From positions 1,183,573-1,247,572 of the forward strand of contig VXAY01004756.1 of NCBI GenBank assembly GCA_013399855.1: a stretch of 64,000 nt of DNA, given 5' to 3'. The notes beneath the pieces are model-generated. The model had not been told where the DNA came from. It saw only the letters and a list, made by a program, of their open reading frames with translations, and did no database searches. A program made the position numbers and the translations under genes. How positions within the stretch are numbered: position 1 is the first letter of the stretch; each line of letters begins with the position of its first letter. Of this stretch, positions 13,086-25,888 are shown in pieces. The stretch is from Oxyruncus cristatus. Taxonomy: Eukaryota > Chordata > Aves > Passeriformes > Cotingidae.

Positions 13086-16000
13086 CAGCTTTCCAGTAAC
13101 AGGTGAAGGGTAATTCCTTCCAATTCTTTCCTCGGCCAAAATTTCTCTGTGGTAAATAACAGTCTCGAAGTGCTGATCTGAGGCTTCATGTTTGCATCTG
13201 CCAGCTTTGGAGAAAGGACTTTTAATCTGCTCCTGCACGACATTAGAGGGAATTCTTCTGAAGTTACACGGAGCGCACCTAAGTGTCCAGAGGGGAAAGG
13301 AAAAATATCCTGGATCTGGTTGGGCTTCTCCCCAAAACATGCACAATTCTCTTGATAAATGCGGTGCTGAAGGTCATGCTTTGCACATGCAGTAACACAC
13401 CCTGTGTGTTACTTTTACAACCCATCCACAGGCATGTTGCATATTCTAAAGAAATATGTTAGTTTAAGAATTTTGGGGCCACGTGGCAGATTCTCAAGGG
13501 AGATGACTTTAAGAATTAAAATTACTAACTCAGGGGCCGTGCCTTTTTTTCACTTATCTCTGCTTTAAAATCAAGGGGGAGCAGCTTACTTTGAAAAAAA
13601 CCCAAACTTTGTTTTGCATGGTCTGTCCAGGAAAAAGTTAGCTGCTGTCCTGCCTCTTGTTAGGTTATCTCTCGTTTTGGAGCTTTTCAGGCATCTTTCT
13701 GTTTGTGTTTAAAAGTGAACCATGTTGTATTTCGTGTTTCTAGGGCCTGGTCCTGCAACCCCTTACAGCAATGTGTGTCACCTCTCTGCTGCAGCGGTGT
13801 TGGGTCTGACACGAAACCAGCACTGGGTTTGAGACACTTTGCTCATTCAGCTCCAAGCCCTCAAATTTTAAAACTGCTCTTAGTGGTGTTTCTATTTTCA
13901 GGGAGAGGGGAGTAGGAGGACAAAGAAGAAAGTGATTGTAGCCAAGTTTTAAAATTAGAGCTAAATTTCAAAAGTTCTTGAATTCAAGGGGTGTGACTTC
14001 AGGTGCTGGTTAATTCTGGAGATAGTGGCTCACACCTGCAAGATTTAGATCTGTAATTGCTCAGACTCCTAAACTTTGGGATCAGGGCTTGTATTTGGCC
14101 TGGGAATTGGCCTAATAAATTTTGGCCTCTCCTTTCCTGGCCTGTTATATATGCATAAAACTTCTAAATCTTTTGCTCAGGCCCATACACAGGCCATGAA
14201 TTCCTGCTGCAGATGTTCCCTACTGCGTGTAGACACTGCCATTAAGCTTGCCAACCTATTACTCCCATTCAGGCTTCACAATGACTGCTCAGATACATTT
14301 AATTAAAGTGATAGACTAGAGTTCACCCAAGAAGTGTTGAGATAACTTCATTCCGTAAGGGAAGAAACAAGATTAAAATCCAGAAGTGACCCCCACCCTG
14401 CTCCCTTTCCCATTTCTCCAGAATTGCCATCAGCCATGAGATTATCTCCGGGGTTTCATGGATGTGCACAAGCCCAAAGCAAGCCATGAACATCTACCCT
14501 TGAATGGAATGAATCTATCATTCATTCAAAGAAACAAAACCCCTTCTGAGCCTAATATCCTTAGTGTCATCATTAATTATAATATGCAATCATAATCATT
14601 TTGGAGGTAGACCTGGGGTTAATTCAGCCACTCAGCTGCTGATCTTTAACATCGGCCTATTCAAGTGTATGAAAATGATCCCCTGTAGTTCCTACATGTA
14701 TGAAGGAAGTAATATATTGTGTTCTTTTTTTCCTACAGGCTTCATGCCAAGGTATTAGTTTTCCCTGCAACTCCAATGCACAATAACTGGATACTTTTAG
14801 CTCTTATCATTTTTTTATGAACAGGTGGATAGGAAATCATTTTGGCGTAAAATAAACAGGGAGAGGTGCTGCAATGGGTTGTCTCTGTGTTAAGGGCTTG
14901 CTGCCAGTCTTATTTTATTTTTTTTTAATCTTTTTGTCTTTCTTTTTATAGCAAGCTTTGAAACAATATGCAGGTTTGTTTTGTCAGAAGTACAAAAGAA
15001 GGGGGCTTTTGTGGCATTCAGTTGTGTCATTCTCCTTCTACCTGTGCTGACATTGTGCTACTCCCCAGGAGCTTTGCTTAATTTGACAGTAGCCTAGTAA
15101 AACTGATCTTAGTAAAATCCCAGAAGTAGAATATGTTGAGCAATCTTAAATGAACTCTAGGTTTTTTTTGTTTCAGTGTCCATACAACAGCTATGGCCTT
15201 TTTACCATACTTAAATATATACTAACGTACTTACAAAGTGGAAGGGGATGTTTGTTGAAAAACCAAAATATAAGCAATGTCTTTCTCCAATTTACAACAG
15301 CACAGAGTACACAATTGTGAAGGCATGAGTTCTAACTGATGAAACTTTGAAGTATTCCTATGGTATTTGAACAAATAGGCCTGTAGGGTTCATGTTAATT
15401 GAATTAATTGCATGTCCTATGATTTGATCGCCTTTAGTGACATCCCAGAATCAGTTGTTTGGATATGAAGTTATAAATGGAAACAAGTGGATCTGAGGGG
15501 TTCCTTTTTACCGATAAATTAATAAATGGTGGCCAAAATGACTTTACTAAAACAGCTGATTCTTCAGAAAATGGGAGGCTGAACAAAATTAGGTGTCTGC
15601 AGCAAACATCTCTTTTCCCTGTGTCTAAAGAAGCATTTCCCAAATCAAGGCCACCAATCACACATTGCTTTAACCGCAGTGAACTGAACTGGTTCAAAGT
15701 AACAGAAGGGAAAAAAAACGATGTCTAAATGGTCATATAAGTTCTTTCTCTCCTCTTTTTAAGGATTATTTTCTGGGAAAAGGGATGATGTGTCTGAAAA
15801 AAGCTCAGGATGGAACAGGGTGGTGATATGATGAGAGACAGAAAAAAGCAATAGTTGGAGGAGATTTCAATTTTAAAACATTTTTGCCCACGTGCTAGTG
15901 CTGAGGAACTGTGAATGGGCACAAATAGCTATTTTTAATGAAAGAAAAGAGTTGATTCACTCACAGGCAGCGGTAACGTAACTTATTTTATAATAGCAAG

Positions 16001-16539
16001 AGCCAAGCATATGGTATTCATCATTAGCAGTAGCAGCAGAAGCTGTTTCTGCTGGGCTGTGGCTGGATAACCCCACTCCAGGGGTGAGTCCTGCCTCTCC
16101 AGGCTCCCCACCTTCCCTCTGGCACTGATGCCCTGGCACTGCTCCTGTGAGTGCCTGTGGCTCCCAGCCTCTCAGTGTGTTGTCTAAGATCCCAACCCCA
16201 TCAGCTGCTCTTCTATTTGAGGTCTTCTCAATGAAACAAGTTCCTTAATTAACAGTGTTTTACTTTTGTTTGCCCCTTTCTCATACTGGTTATGAACTCT
16301 AATAATCACCAAGACTATCAGGTCTATCTGAAGGAGCAAAAAGACCTTTTTATTTATTTTTCCCACTTCCTGTCTTAGCAACTGGCTGGGCAGCTCAGAG
16401 ATCTGAATCAAACCTGCTGAAGTAGTGAGCAGCTTTTAAAATGTCTTTACCATTCCCCATTATCATTATGCTTGCACACTACAACAGCAGCTAAGCTTTG
16501 GCTTGACAGTCACAGTGATCATCTCTATTCCTCTATAGC

Positions 16540-16690
16540 TTTCAAAATGATCCTCTAAAATAGAAATTCCTGGCAATACATCAGGATGGAGACAAATGTT
16601 TAATATCTGTGCTACTAATGGTAAAACTGAGGTACAGCTTGTTTTAAGTGGCTAAACCCCAGTGTGTTATGCAGTGAGAGATCTCCTGGC
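16540..16690 (-). mobile_element. Possible MIR-like SINE fragment
   Basis: The part around 16612-16675 reads actaatggtaaaactgaggtacag, then gttttaagtggct. This parallels the reverse complement of the MIR/CORE-SINE consensus section (ttttacagatgaggaaactgaggcacagagaggttaagtgactt). The upstream half is too eroded to follow. An ancient amniote SINE is plausible, but chance similarity to a short consensus is a real alternative. Confidence 0.35.
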
Positions 16691-17090
16691 TGGGTAGCAG
16701 CCTCACTAGGTCCCTGTCACACCAGTCTGTGCTGCTTGTGCAGCTGAACTCTTAGCCCTACAGACACTCCAGCTCACTTATGGATGACCTTGGGTGTGCC
16801 CTCAGCAGTTATTGTGGTGCTGTGTTAAATTGCACTCGAGATGAGAGGAAGTTTATACAGCTATTTGCATGCAGATATCAAGTTGGATGGCAAACCTTTT
16901 GCTGGCTTGCCACGGATTTTGGAGTGAGCTCTGTGCTTTATTATATTTGTGGATATTTAGCAATAGGAAATGAGGCACATGGAGATTGCTCAGAAAAGAG
17001 TAGAATCTCTAACACTGTGCATGAACTGTAGAAAAAAGATGTGCTCTGTCTAGTGGGGGCAGTGACACACAGGCACAGATTTCACAAAGG

Positions 17091-17235
17091 TGATGGGACT
17101 GCCCCATCCCTTAAAGTATTCAGGGCCAGGTTGGACAGGGCTGGGAGCAACATGGGATAGAGGAAGGTGTCTCTGCCCATGGCAGGGGGTTGAGCTTAGG
17201 TAGTCTCTAAGGTCCCTTCTAACCCATTCAATGAG
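17091..17235 (+). mobile_element. CR1 LINE, 3'-end fragment
   Basis: The copy runs through the CR1 tail in order: gggactgccccatccctt, cagggccaggttggacaggg, ctgggagcaacatgg, gaaggtgtctctgcccatgg, cagggggttgagctt, taaggtcccttctaaccc. It stops at a degenerate terminal repeat (attcaatga). It is 5'-truncated and contains no part of the protein-coding region. Confidence 0.9.
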
Positions 17236-20200
17236 CCACTGCAACCTTTATTACCTGTTAACATTCTCCTTTGACCCCTTTATTCTTATTAAAAGTCAGT
17301 TATTCCTCAACATCAATCTTGCCTCTGTCCATTTCTGTATTCATTTAAACTGAGAATGATGGATCCAGCAATGGGCTGGTCTCTGAGTGCTCTATTGTTG
17401 TTGTCCTCAAAATTCCAACTGAGTGTGTACTTTCCTTTTACAAAATCCCTTGGTATTGCGTAAAACATTGTTATGTTATGCTGTTACTAGATTGTGTCAA
17501 ATCAGGAAAATAATTGGAAGCTACCATTCATCTCAGAATATTTTAATTAGTGGATTTATCTGTCTTAAATTACCAACAACTTCTTCCTTGAAACTAGAAA
17601 AGTATGGAAGGCCTCATTAACTCTGACTCCATGTTGTACTTTAGCACTGCTAGAAGTGTTAAGTTTGTTACTGAAACATGAGTTTTGTTTTCAGTAAATT
17701 TACATTCTGGTCTTCCCCCCCCTCCCCCCCCCACCATCTCCCAGTTTTCCATATGAAATACAATGCTTCTATCCTTCCTTTTTCGTTAAAGGCTGGTCCA
17801 TAATGATGGCAAAACTATGTGAATACTAATCCATGTATTTGTATTCTGTACAGTGAAGGCAACATCAGTTTTGTTCAGTTTGTAAATATGTACAACAGTT
17901 TATTACTTTCATGAAATATTGGAAGAATGCAAAGATGAGAAGTTTGGTAAGAAAGCCAAAATCCAAACAATGCTTCAAAGACTTTTAAAATAAATCTTTA
18001 TGTTGGTGTTGACAAAACTGAAGCAGTACCATTTGAGGCAGATTTTTCCATTGAGAGGCGATTTCGAAAACACAATTGCATTTCATGTTTGGCCAAAGTG
18101 GTGTCCTATCTGAGGCCACCTAGATGCAGAGCAAGCTGAATCCTCTTGGGCTGAATTAAAGCACTAGCCTCTGTCCTGGAGTTGATGGACCTCTGGGATC
18201 CCTCTGGAGTTCCAAGGAAACTTCCCCGCTCACACATAAGCTTGAAGAGAAGTCGATGGCAGTTTAGGACTTTGATTTACTCCACAGTGTAAAACATCCC
18301 AGATACTTTAAGATGAAAGAATTTCTGTGTCTCTGCTTTGGACTGCACTTTGCTCACCTAAATTTGGGCACCTGCTTGGCTGAGGCAAACTGTTAGCCCT
18401 TGTTTGACCAAGGCTTGAAATCCATTAGTTCAACAGGGGGATTGTAGCGCTTCTTTTTTTTAATTATTATTTTATTTTAATGGTAGGTAATTCCTCCTTC
18501 ATTCCCTTGGACCTTTTTCCAGTCCTTGTAAACATTTGTGAGGAAACCGAAGAGACTCGAGTTTTCACTTGAAAAGGGTCAGGCCTCTGTGTTTGTGTGA
18601 TGTTTAATGCCCATGCAGGACAGCCCTTGTTCTATGATCCACCAAGTAGGGTGGCAGCTTCTACCTGTCACCCTCCTGCAGCAAAGCAGAAGCAAGCGAA
18701 TTAAGACAATAAATGAAAATGGAACAGGGAAGAAGGCTGGGGAAAGGTATGGGAAGGAGGAGAAGTTCTCCTGCAATTCTAAGGTGACAGTTTTCCATCC
18801 CTTCTTGCACCTCCTGGGGAGAGGAAGAGGAGGTTGTTGAGGCTGGCAGGGGGCTCCACTCTGCCCTGCTGTTTGCCGTGGGAGGAGGAGATGCAGCCCC
18901 TCTGACCTCCAGACTACTGACTGTCTGGGCTGGGATGAGCACTTTGGAGATTTGGTAGGAGCAGGCAGATTTTACCAATTTCTGTTGCCAAACTGCATAC
19001 CACAAATGTGTCTGTAAGCCCTGAGAAATAAATATGACTGCAGTTTTGTTTATAAGTGGCATAAAAACAACAGAGACAGGCAGTCAACCAGCTTTTATAA
19101 ATTATAATTTTAAACTGAAAACATAATATGAGGTCAAGACTGCTGCTCTGATTTCCAGGAATTTTTTAACTCCCTGGTTTTTTACCTCTTCATTTTTCCT
19201 CAATTTCCCTCTTGTTCAAGGGTTCAGAGCAGAAATAAATGAGGAATAAGGAGTACTATTCTTAAAGAGTAGAAGATAATGACTTCAAATTAAATTGTGG
19301 GGTATTTTACATCTTTGAGCAACTTCACATTTTCCTAAGGTAAAAGGTGTGCAGCTCTTTAGCTTCTGTTGCTCTGTTTTGGGACTTCAGCTGCAGGCAT
19401 GTTAGTGAGCAGCCAAAATGGCCTTCACAGCACATTGGGGAACACAGATTTTAAATTAGGTATTTAAATTCAAAAAACAAACCCCTAATAACCATTCTAC
19501 CAGTGCTGCAAAATTCTCCCAAATTCAAAGGTCTAGTGCTTGCATTGCTGATGTCGGTAGTAGATGCAGGAATTTGTGTGAACTTTTGCTAATTAATCTC
19601 AACTGTTTATTTAAATCAAACAATATTTGCTTATGCTGTTTGTCGTGCAGATGTCCTTCCTTAGATTTTTTTTTTCCTTTTTTTTAGAAAAAAAAAAAAA
19701 AGGTTTATTGCTGCCTAATCCCTTTAAAAGTACTGTATATCGCATTTATGAAATGTATTGGTACCAGAAAGGAGCAGATGACTTTGTTTTTAAACAAAGA
19801 CCCCAGGATAAGGGGCAATGTTTTTCCCCTCACAGGTGATGGAGTACGTACAAAAAATGCGGCAGATAATGGCAGTCCTGTCCTCTGAACAGATGGTGAT
19901 GGTCCTGTTGCTAGGATAAGGCCTGAAGAATTTAGTTTTTAATTCCACATTATTTGCCTCAGTGCCATGAATATCCCTAGGTTTCCTCAGGCAAAAATAC
20001 GACAAATACACAGAAAGAGAAAGAGAAGTGACATGCGGATAGAAAAGGAGACAGAGCACGGGAAAGGACTGGAGCCAGGTCAATAGAAGCTTTTGGGAAA
20101 ATGTCTGCTCAGCTGCCTGCAATCACCTGGGTTTGAAAGGCAGGCAGGAAGGAAGATTGGTTTGGCATGAGAACGAGGCCTTTGATGCTTTAGATACCGC

Positions 20201-23200
20201 AGAGAAAAATACGCATTTCTTCCCATTAGAAGTCTGTTGACTTTCCTAATTAAGATAAACATGTTTCTGAAGAAGTTCGCTCTCACAGTACTACATTTGT
20301 AAAAACAACCATGCTTTTAAAATATATACACAGACAAGGACGTGTGCCAAGAACTAGTGCTGGTGTGGTCTTACAAATCACTTTACAGGAATATTTTTAA
20401 ATCATTGCTTTATTTAAAAGTGAGCGAATTTCATTCCCTCCAGTCAATTAAATATCTAATTTCAACTCAAGTAGATAATAACCAAAGTATTTTTATATAA
20501 ATGAATGAACAGTTAGAAAACTGTTAAACACACAGCCCTCAAGCATGAAAAATATATTCGTTTAACTGTTTTATTCTTTTATTGCTAATTTACTACAGAG
20601 ATTTTGCGCTTACATCATTTTTAGTTTGTGGCACTGGGGAAAAGAAATCTTATTTCAAAAAGATTAATTCAGACTGAAATTCTCAAGGATCCCTGTGCCA
20701 CCTGAATTATTCCAACAACCATATTATGGATCTGGTGGATGGTGCTGGTAGAGTTGTGGTTTTTTCACAAAGGCTGTTTTGAGCAATAAACCTGTGATAA
20801 ATCTCCAGTGACCCAGTCCCCATAACAAAGAATGTGCGTGTAAAATGTCAAAAAAACATGTTGAATTTATAAAAGGACACAGTGCCCTTACAAAGGTGCA
20901 ATACCTGAGATTTGAGGGATTAGTTGCAGTATTCTACCATTTCTAGGTGCCTGTGCAAAGCCAGACTGTATTAAGTGATTTAAAGGAACCCCCATATCAT
21001 TTACTCCTGTTGTCAGATGCTCTGTGATCAGTGGCTGGTTAAAATTGTTGATTTCACCTCCACAGTGATTCTTGGATGTGATCCATGCCATCCACATCAT
21101 GATATCTCACACAACAGTGTAGTGAAAAAGAAATTACATTGTATAAACGTCTCAGGTTTTGTGCCCGAAAATAAGCTGAGGAAAATGTAGATGAGACTAT
21201 ATGGGACACAAAACACACTGCGAGCCAAAATGCATCATACATGTTATTTATGTGTGTGTGTTTATATATGTATAATGCATGTTGTTATCTTAAAAAATTT
21301 AATTGCTTCAGTAATGGGGTGTTATGTTTCAGTAAGAGTTTCAGAATTGGCTTATTCGGAACAGAAACTTTTGCAGGTCTTCAAACAGTTCCTGTTTTCA
21401 TTATGTATCCAAAAATATTAATAAGTAATATGCAATGGATCAAAATCTATTGATACTCAAATATTGATATTGATATATTGGGTACCAGGTTGTCTTGGAA
21501 CCTCATAATCTCCAAAGAGGCAAGTAAAAGCATTTTACCCTCTCAATAATATATTCTCTTTTAATATCCCTTAAGCACTCCTTCACTTTTTACCTCAGTC
21601 TTTGGTGGTTGGTTCATAGAATTTCTTCTCCCACATCTTCAGCATCTTGAAAAAAAGAAATCCAACCAACGATTTTGTTTTCTTTTTTAGTACCTCTAAA
21701 TGTCACCTGGCTGTTCTCAATTCTTGCCCTTCTAAGGCACAGTCGTTTGTTCCGTAAGATTCAGAGAATTACTAGAATTTTGCTTAATATTAGATGGCCG
21801 TGAGAGAGATGTTTTGGGACCAGCCAGCATCCAACTGTCTGGGGAGCACAGCTGTAGAAGTTCGGGCTCTTGGTGAGCCTGCTGAGTAGACATATCTTCA
21901 ATTTATTGTACGAAATGATGAGGTGAATTTGGTTCACAGGCCTTCATGTGTAAATAAATAAAAATACCTCTGAAACTTGATAGGAGATGAAAGAAGCCAT
22001 TTCCGTCAGAGGGCCACAGAAGTGGTTTCCCATGCCCGTGTGCTTTGAGGTACACACAGGAGCCTTTGTGGCTCGCGTTGTTTATCCTTCGTATTCGAGG
22101 AAGGAGTCAGACTGATGCCTTAAAATGAGATAATGTGTCACTTCTGACGTTGCTCTCTTTCTGGAGTTTGTGTTCTTTCTTTAAATGTTGGCTGTTCTGA
22201 TAGGAGCCTGTTATGAGGAAAGTTATGTGTGCTATTCTTCTCGCTTTCTGGTTCATAAAGAACAATGCACTGTGATCTTTTTAGATTATCACAATTCAAT
22301 CCAAATTGGAATTTTTTTTTTCTTAAAAAATTTTATTTCTTAACCTCACCAAGATTTCCTATGAATTCCCTTAAAAACAAGCTGAGTTTTCTCTGCTTTC
22401 TAATCTTAGACAATTTTTTTTTTCATGTAAAAGTAAAAGGTGCCGGTGGCACAGCTACCTCATGTAATGAAACACATAGATTTCTCTTCTACTTATTTTA
22501 TTTCTCGCATTCATCATTCATATTTAATGCCCCAGGCATTTGACTTCCTAATTCCCTATATTGAATTGAAGAGGCATGCACAGCATGCACTCCAGTTTAA
22601 TGACCTGTAATTCTTCTTCACTGATGACATGCTTTTTCACCTGGAAAACTTGTGGTGCCAAACTTCCTCTCCCATGTGTGATGCAGTCAGTATCCTTAAC
22701 AAGGTGGTGATGGCTGGAGATGGGAATGACTGGGAAGTGTAAGGTGCTAACCTTAAATGCCTCTTGGTTTGGGAGAACATTGGCCTCAGGGTTTTTCAGT
22801 TGAGATATATGTATTTATAAAATTTTTTTTCCTGTAGTTTAAACTCAGTTGTTGACTTCTGCCCTGCTGGCTCTAGAACATGCCTTTTTGCTTATTCATT
22901 CTCCTTTTCTGAGCCAAATTTTAAGTAATGCGCAACTCTCCCACCCTAAGCTAATTAGCATTAATCTACTGAGTAGGTCTGCCAATAATATTTTCAATAA
23001 GAAGGTTTCGTAGACCTCAGCAGGACCAGCAGATCACACAAAAGATAAATTATAGCATCTGGTGTTGGTATTTTGAACTAAGATACGATGGACTAAGCAC
23101 TGCCCTGAATGTTGTTGTTTAGTTACAGACACCTCGTAGGACTGTCGTAGCTATAGGGTTGGTTACTTGTAAAAGCTTAAGGTTTTGGAATGAAGTGTTC

Positions 23201-23250
23201 TGTAGAACTGCAAAGCATTCAGGCCATTATAAAAACATTGCACCTTTCCA
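17236..23250. other. Unique non-coding DNA, 6 kb
   Basis: No recognisable gene or transposon. It holds a C-run pair at 17715-17732, an A-run at 19687-19700, a GT-rich stretch near 21251-21262 and ATTGAT-type repetition near 21452-21480. The 133-codon minus-strand open frame at 18.66-19.06 kb lies in a locally GC-richer patch, has no recognisable domain and overlaps a plus-strand frame. A CTCF-like core (CTGGCAGGGGGC) lies at 18843-18854. Confidence 0.6.
17715..17735. repeat. C-run tract
   Basis: Eight C, one T, then nine C, followed by ACC. The minus strand is therefore two long G runs that could fold as a G-quadruplex. Confidence 0.8.
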
Positions 23251-23400
23251 GGTTTTCAAAGCACTTTAGAAGCATTTACCAACCCTCATAGCGCTGAAAC
23301 GTGGGTAGTCTTATCTTTTATTGATTTCCCAGGTGGGTAGACTGAGACATTGAAGAGTTCTGGTTTGCTAACTGCCAGCACTCTGATAGCCAAATGCAAT
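23251..23400 (-). mobile_element. MIR-like SINE fragment
   Basis: In order the segment shows tcaaagcactttagaagcat, aaccctcatagcg, gtgggtagtcttatctttta and aggtgggtagactgagacat. These correspond to the reverse complement of the MIR 3' half: ccaagcactttacatgtatt, aaccctatgaggtaggta, attattatccccattttacag, atgaggaaactgaggcac. Order and spacing are kept over about 110 bases, which argues against chance. Divergence is high, as expected of an ancient amniote SINE. The copy is non-coding. Confidence 0.5.
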
Positions 23401-24252
23401 GGCTGAAGGAAAACAAAAAAATGACACCGAATTTCTCCTCAAATTATTACAGGGAAACCTTCCAGAGAGCTTCTCTCTAATGCTTTCAGGAAAAGACATA
23501 GAGAGATGAAGTTGCCTGGTTATTCAGGGAGAGCACTTCTGAATGGGAACAGGAGGGCGTGGAGGTGTTTTACAATTAAAGTGAACTCCGGAGTAGAGGA
23601 AGAATATCTTTCATTCAAAACTTGCTCAGGGTGTGAATCCTTCATGGAGAAGGGCGGAGCGTGCATGGAAAGGGGGAAGATTTTGAGAAGAGAAGGTTTA
23701 GCTAGGAAAACCAGGTCCAGTTTGGTTCCTTGTGCCTACAGTCTGGTCACTGGTGATGAAAGCTGTGAAGAGGCAATGCACAGCTTTTTGACCAGCATTA
23801 AAATCTCTGCTCCTCAGCCGTGTGTTTGCTGGTGTTCTCTTTCTCTCCTGCTATGAGACCCTGCAAAACCACTTACTGCTGGCAGGGACCTCTGGGTATG
23901 TGCTTTTTTGTGCCTGTGACTCGAGTACAGACAGTCTACAGTTGTCCTGTTACAAGAAAGCTTTATTTGTTGTTGGATGTGTATCGTAGAGGAGGAGGAA
24001 CAGTGAAGGTTTCTGGTCCTTTGCAAACTAATACTAATATTTCAGGAAGCTCCAAGAAGTGAAAAAAGTTATACTTGAGAATGCAGTGATCTCAAGAAAA
24101 TGAGAGTTATTCTGTTGATGAATGGTGTTTTAATCTTAGTCTTAGTAATACCCTTAAAGTTTTCCTTTGGAATATATCCTAAAGTATTAAAAGAAAAATA
24201 AAAGGTACATTTTGCAAAAGATCCTCAAACACTTCAGCATAGAAGTGCAAAG

Positions 24253-24325
24253 CTTATGTCTGGAATGGGTTTCAGAGGTCATCTAGTAGCAACTCCTGTC
24301 GCGAGACAGGAGCAGCTCTAACTAA
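24253..24325 (-). mobile_element. Possible highly diverged CR1 3' end
   Basis: gggtttcagaggtcatctagtagcaact resembles the reverse complement of a CR1 tail (ggacctctagagatcatctagtccaact). It is followed by an agagcaggagcagctctaac-like section, as in CR1. Within it, CTCCTGTC and GACAGGAG (24294-24301 and 24306-24313) form a perfect 8-base hairpin. The terminal attctatg repeats are not visible, so the family call is tentative. Confidence 0.35.
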
Positions 24326-25839
24326 AACACTCTTTGGTTGTCAGGTGTTTCTTTTTCCCCTTTGAAATTTTCTGTTATTTTCATAACTTTCTTATAGTTC
24401 TCCCCTCCACCCCCTGCCCTTGAAGATCTTAATGTATTTAGTGTTCTGATTTTTCTTTAGTAGTTAAAAATGTCTCAGAAAGTGGTTATTAATAAATCAT
24501 TAAAGGTTTGCATCTCATTTCATTTCCTTGCTGCTCTACTACTCTGTATTTCAAACCATAATACAAAGTCATTCTGAAAACAGGAGGAGTCTTTTACAAC
24601 TGAGTCAAACCTAAATGATGAGGGAAAACCCAGAGATTTTTTTTTCCATTACCTGGAATACTCTTTATCATTCAAGTTATTTGCTTAGATAAAAGGTTTC
24701 TCAGCCTGATCTTGTTTTTTCTGGCATCTATGAAGAAGAAACAATCGTGCGTGCAGGGCTTTAAAAACTGCATATCTTGAACAGGGAGTCACTTCCCCAA
24801 TAGGGCTTTCCTGGGAATAGGGAATAGCAAGGTTGAATATAACGCTTGATAACTACAGATATTTTCAGTAGCACCAAAGGAGGTACGGGAAGTGATGAAA
24901 AAAACTTATGGAAGGTAAACGGACCATAATTCATACTAAATATCTCCCCTTGTGCAGAAGCTCTTTTAAAATTACTCAGATAAATGAGCTCATTTATGGA
25001 ATATTTTGTACTGCATGAACTTATATGGGCACCTGTCATGTATATATATTTTTAATACTGAACTCATATAGATGGCTTAAAGTCCCCCTTGCCCTTTAGT
25101 AAATTTAAATCTCCCACAAAGCTGCTGTACAGTAGTCATAAAGAAACATTTATGGTTCAACATAATTTCCCTTCATTTCTTTTTCTCTTTCTTTAAAAAA
25201 AAAAAAGGCAGTTTAAAAGTAATAAAGCACTTCCTTCTGTAAATCTTTGATCTTTTTTCTTCCTAAGGGAAGATTAATTTGTAAATATGCTAATGGATTT
25301 GTATAATATGAAACCTTCATAAGAAAAACTACATTAGTTCATATGAATGAACACATCTATCTTATTCAATTTATAAACTAATGGCTGAGAGCATCAACAC
25401 TGTGTTGTGCTCAGTCTTGTGTCCAGAGTCGCTGCTTGTGTTTCAAAGACAACACAGAATTTTGAAAAAAAAACAAAACAAAACAAAAAAGGGGTTAAGT
25501 TGGATCAATTTTATTACATCTGACTATTCTTTTTTTAATTTCTTTGCAATAGTGAGATTTGCTGCAGCTCCAGCCAGAGGAGTACCCTGCCTTGAAGAAA
25601 TCCCAGGTGACGGGAGTTGAATTGTGGGGATGTAAGGCATCCAGCCACGTGCTCTCCTCGTGAATCCTGTTGGCTTCCAGCAAGGTGCTGAGTGTCCAAG
25701 CATGTCAAGAAGCTGAATGATAGCAAAATGTTTATCCAGGTTGCTTACAGGAGCTGAGAAGTTGACCCTCACCCATTCCTTCCCGGGGTAGTGATCCTGC
25801 AACTTCCCCCGCCAGCTAGCAGTCTTGAGGACTTTGGTT
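24326..25839. other. Unique non-coding DNA
   Basis: AT-rich unique sequence with an A-run near 25195-25206 and a CAAAA-rich tract near 25465-25490. The 25255-25395 part (TTAATTTGTAAATATGCTAATGG and similar) is dense in homeobox/POU-like motifs. The GC-richer patch from 25.55 kb onward contains a 159-codon minus-strand open frame (25524-26003) without a recognisable domain. Confidence 0.6.
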
Positions 25840-25888
25840 CCATCAGTGATCCTTGTGGATCCTGTCCATCTCAGGATATTCTGTGCTC
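25840..25888 (+). mobile_element. CR1-type LINE, terminal fragment
   Basis: agtgatccttgtggatcctg, tccatctcaggatattctgtg matches the alternative CR1 terminus seen in birds (gatgatccttgtgggtccct, tccaactcaggatattctatg). The same terminus occurs at 53866-53918. Only about 50 bases are clear. The preceding 200-300 bases may belong to the same insertion but are not recognisable. Confidence 0.5.

Larger units (their letters stand above)
8571..17090. other. Unique non-coding DNA, 8.5 kb
   Basis: No recognisable gene. Contents: T runs at about 8916-8933 (followed by CCAG, a splice-acceptor look-alike) and 9191-9207, a (TTA)n run at 13061-13085, T runs at 12185-12199 and 12239-12249, and a MIR-like fragment near 16.54-16.69 kb. 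The longest open frames here are about 110 codons and show no domain or codon pattern. The palindrome-type old repeat may contribute at 13741-13790, which begins ggcctggtcctgcaacccct, but too little is preserved to annotate it. Confidence 0.6.

Noticed and set aside
14727..14760. Possible 13-base microexon (tttcctacag, then gcttcatgccaag, then gtatta)
   Set aside because: Splice-like strings this short occur often by chance and no neighbouring exon is recognisable.
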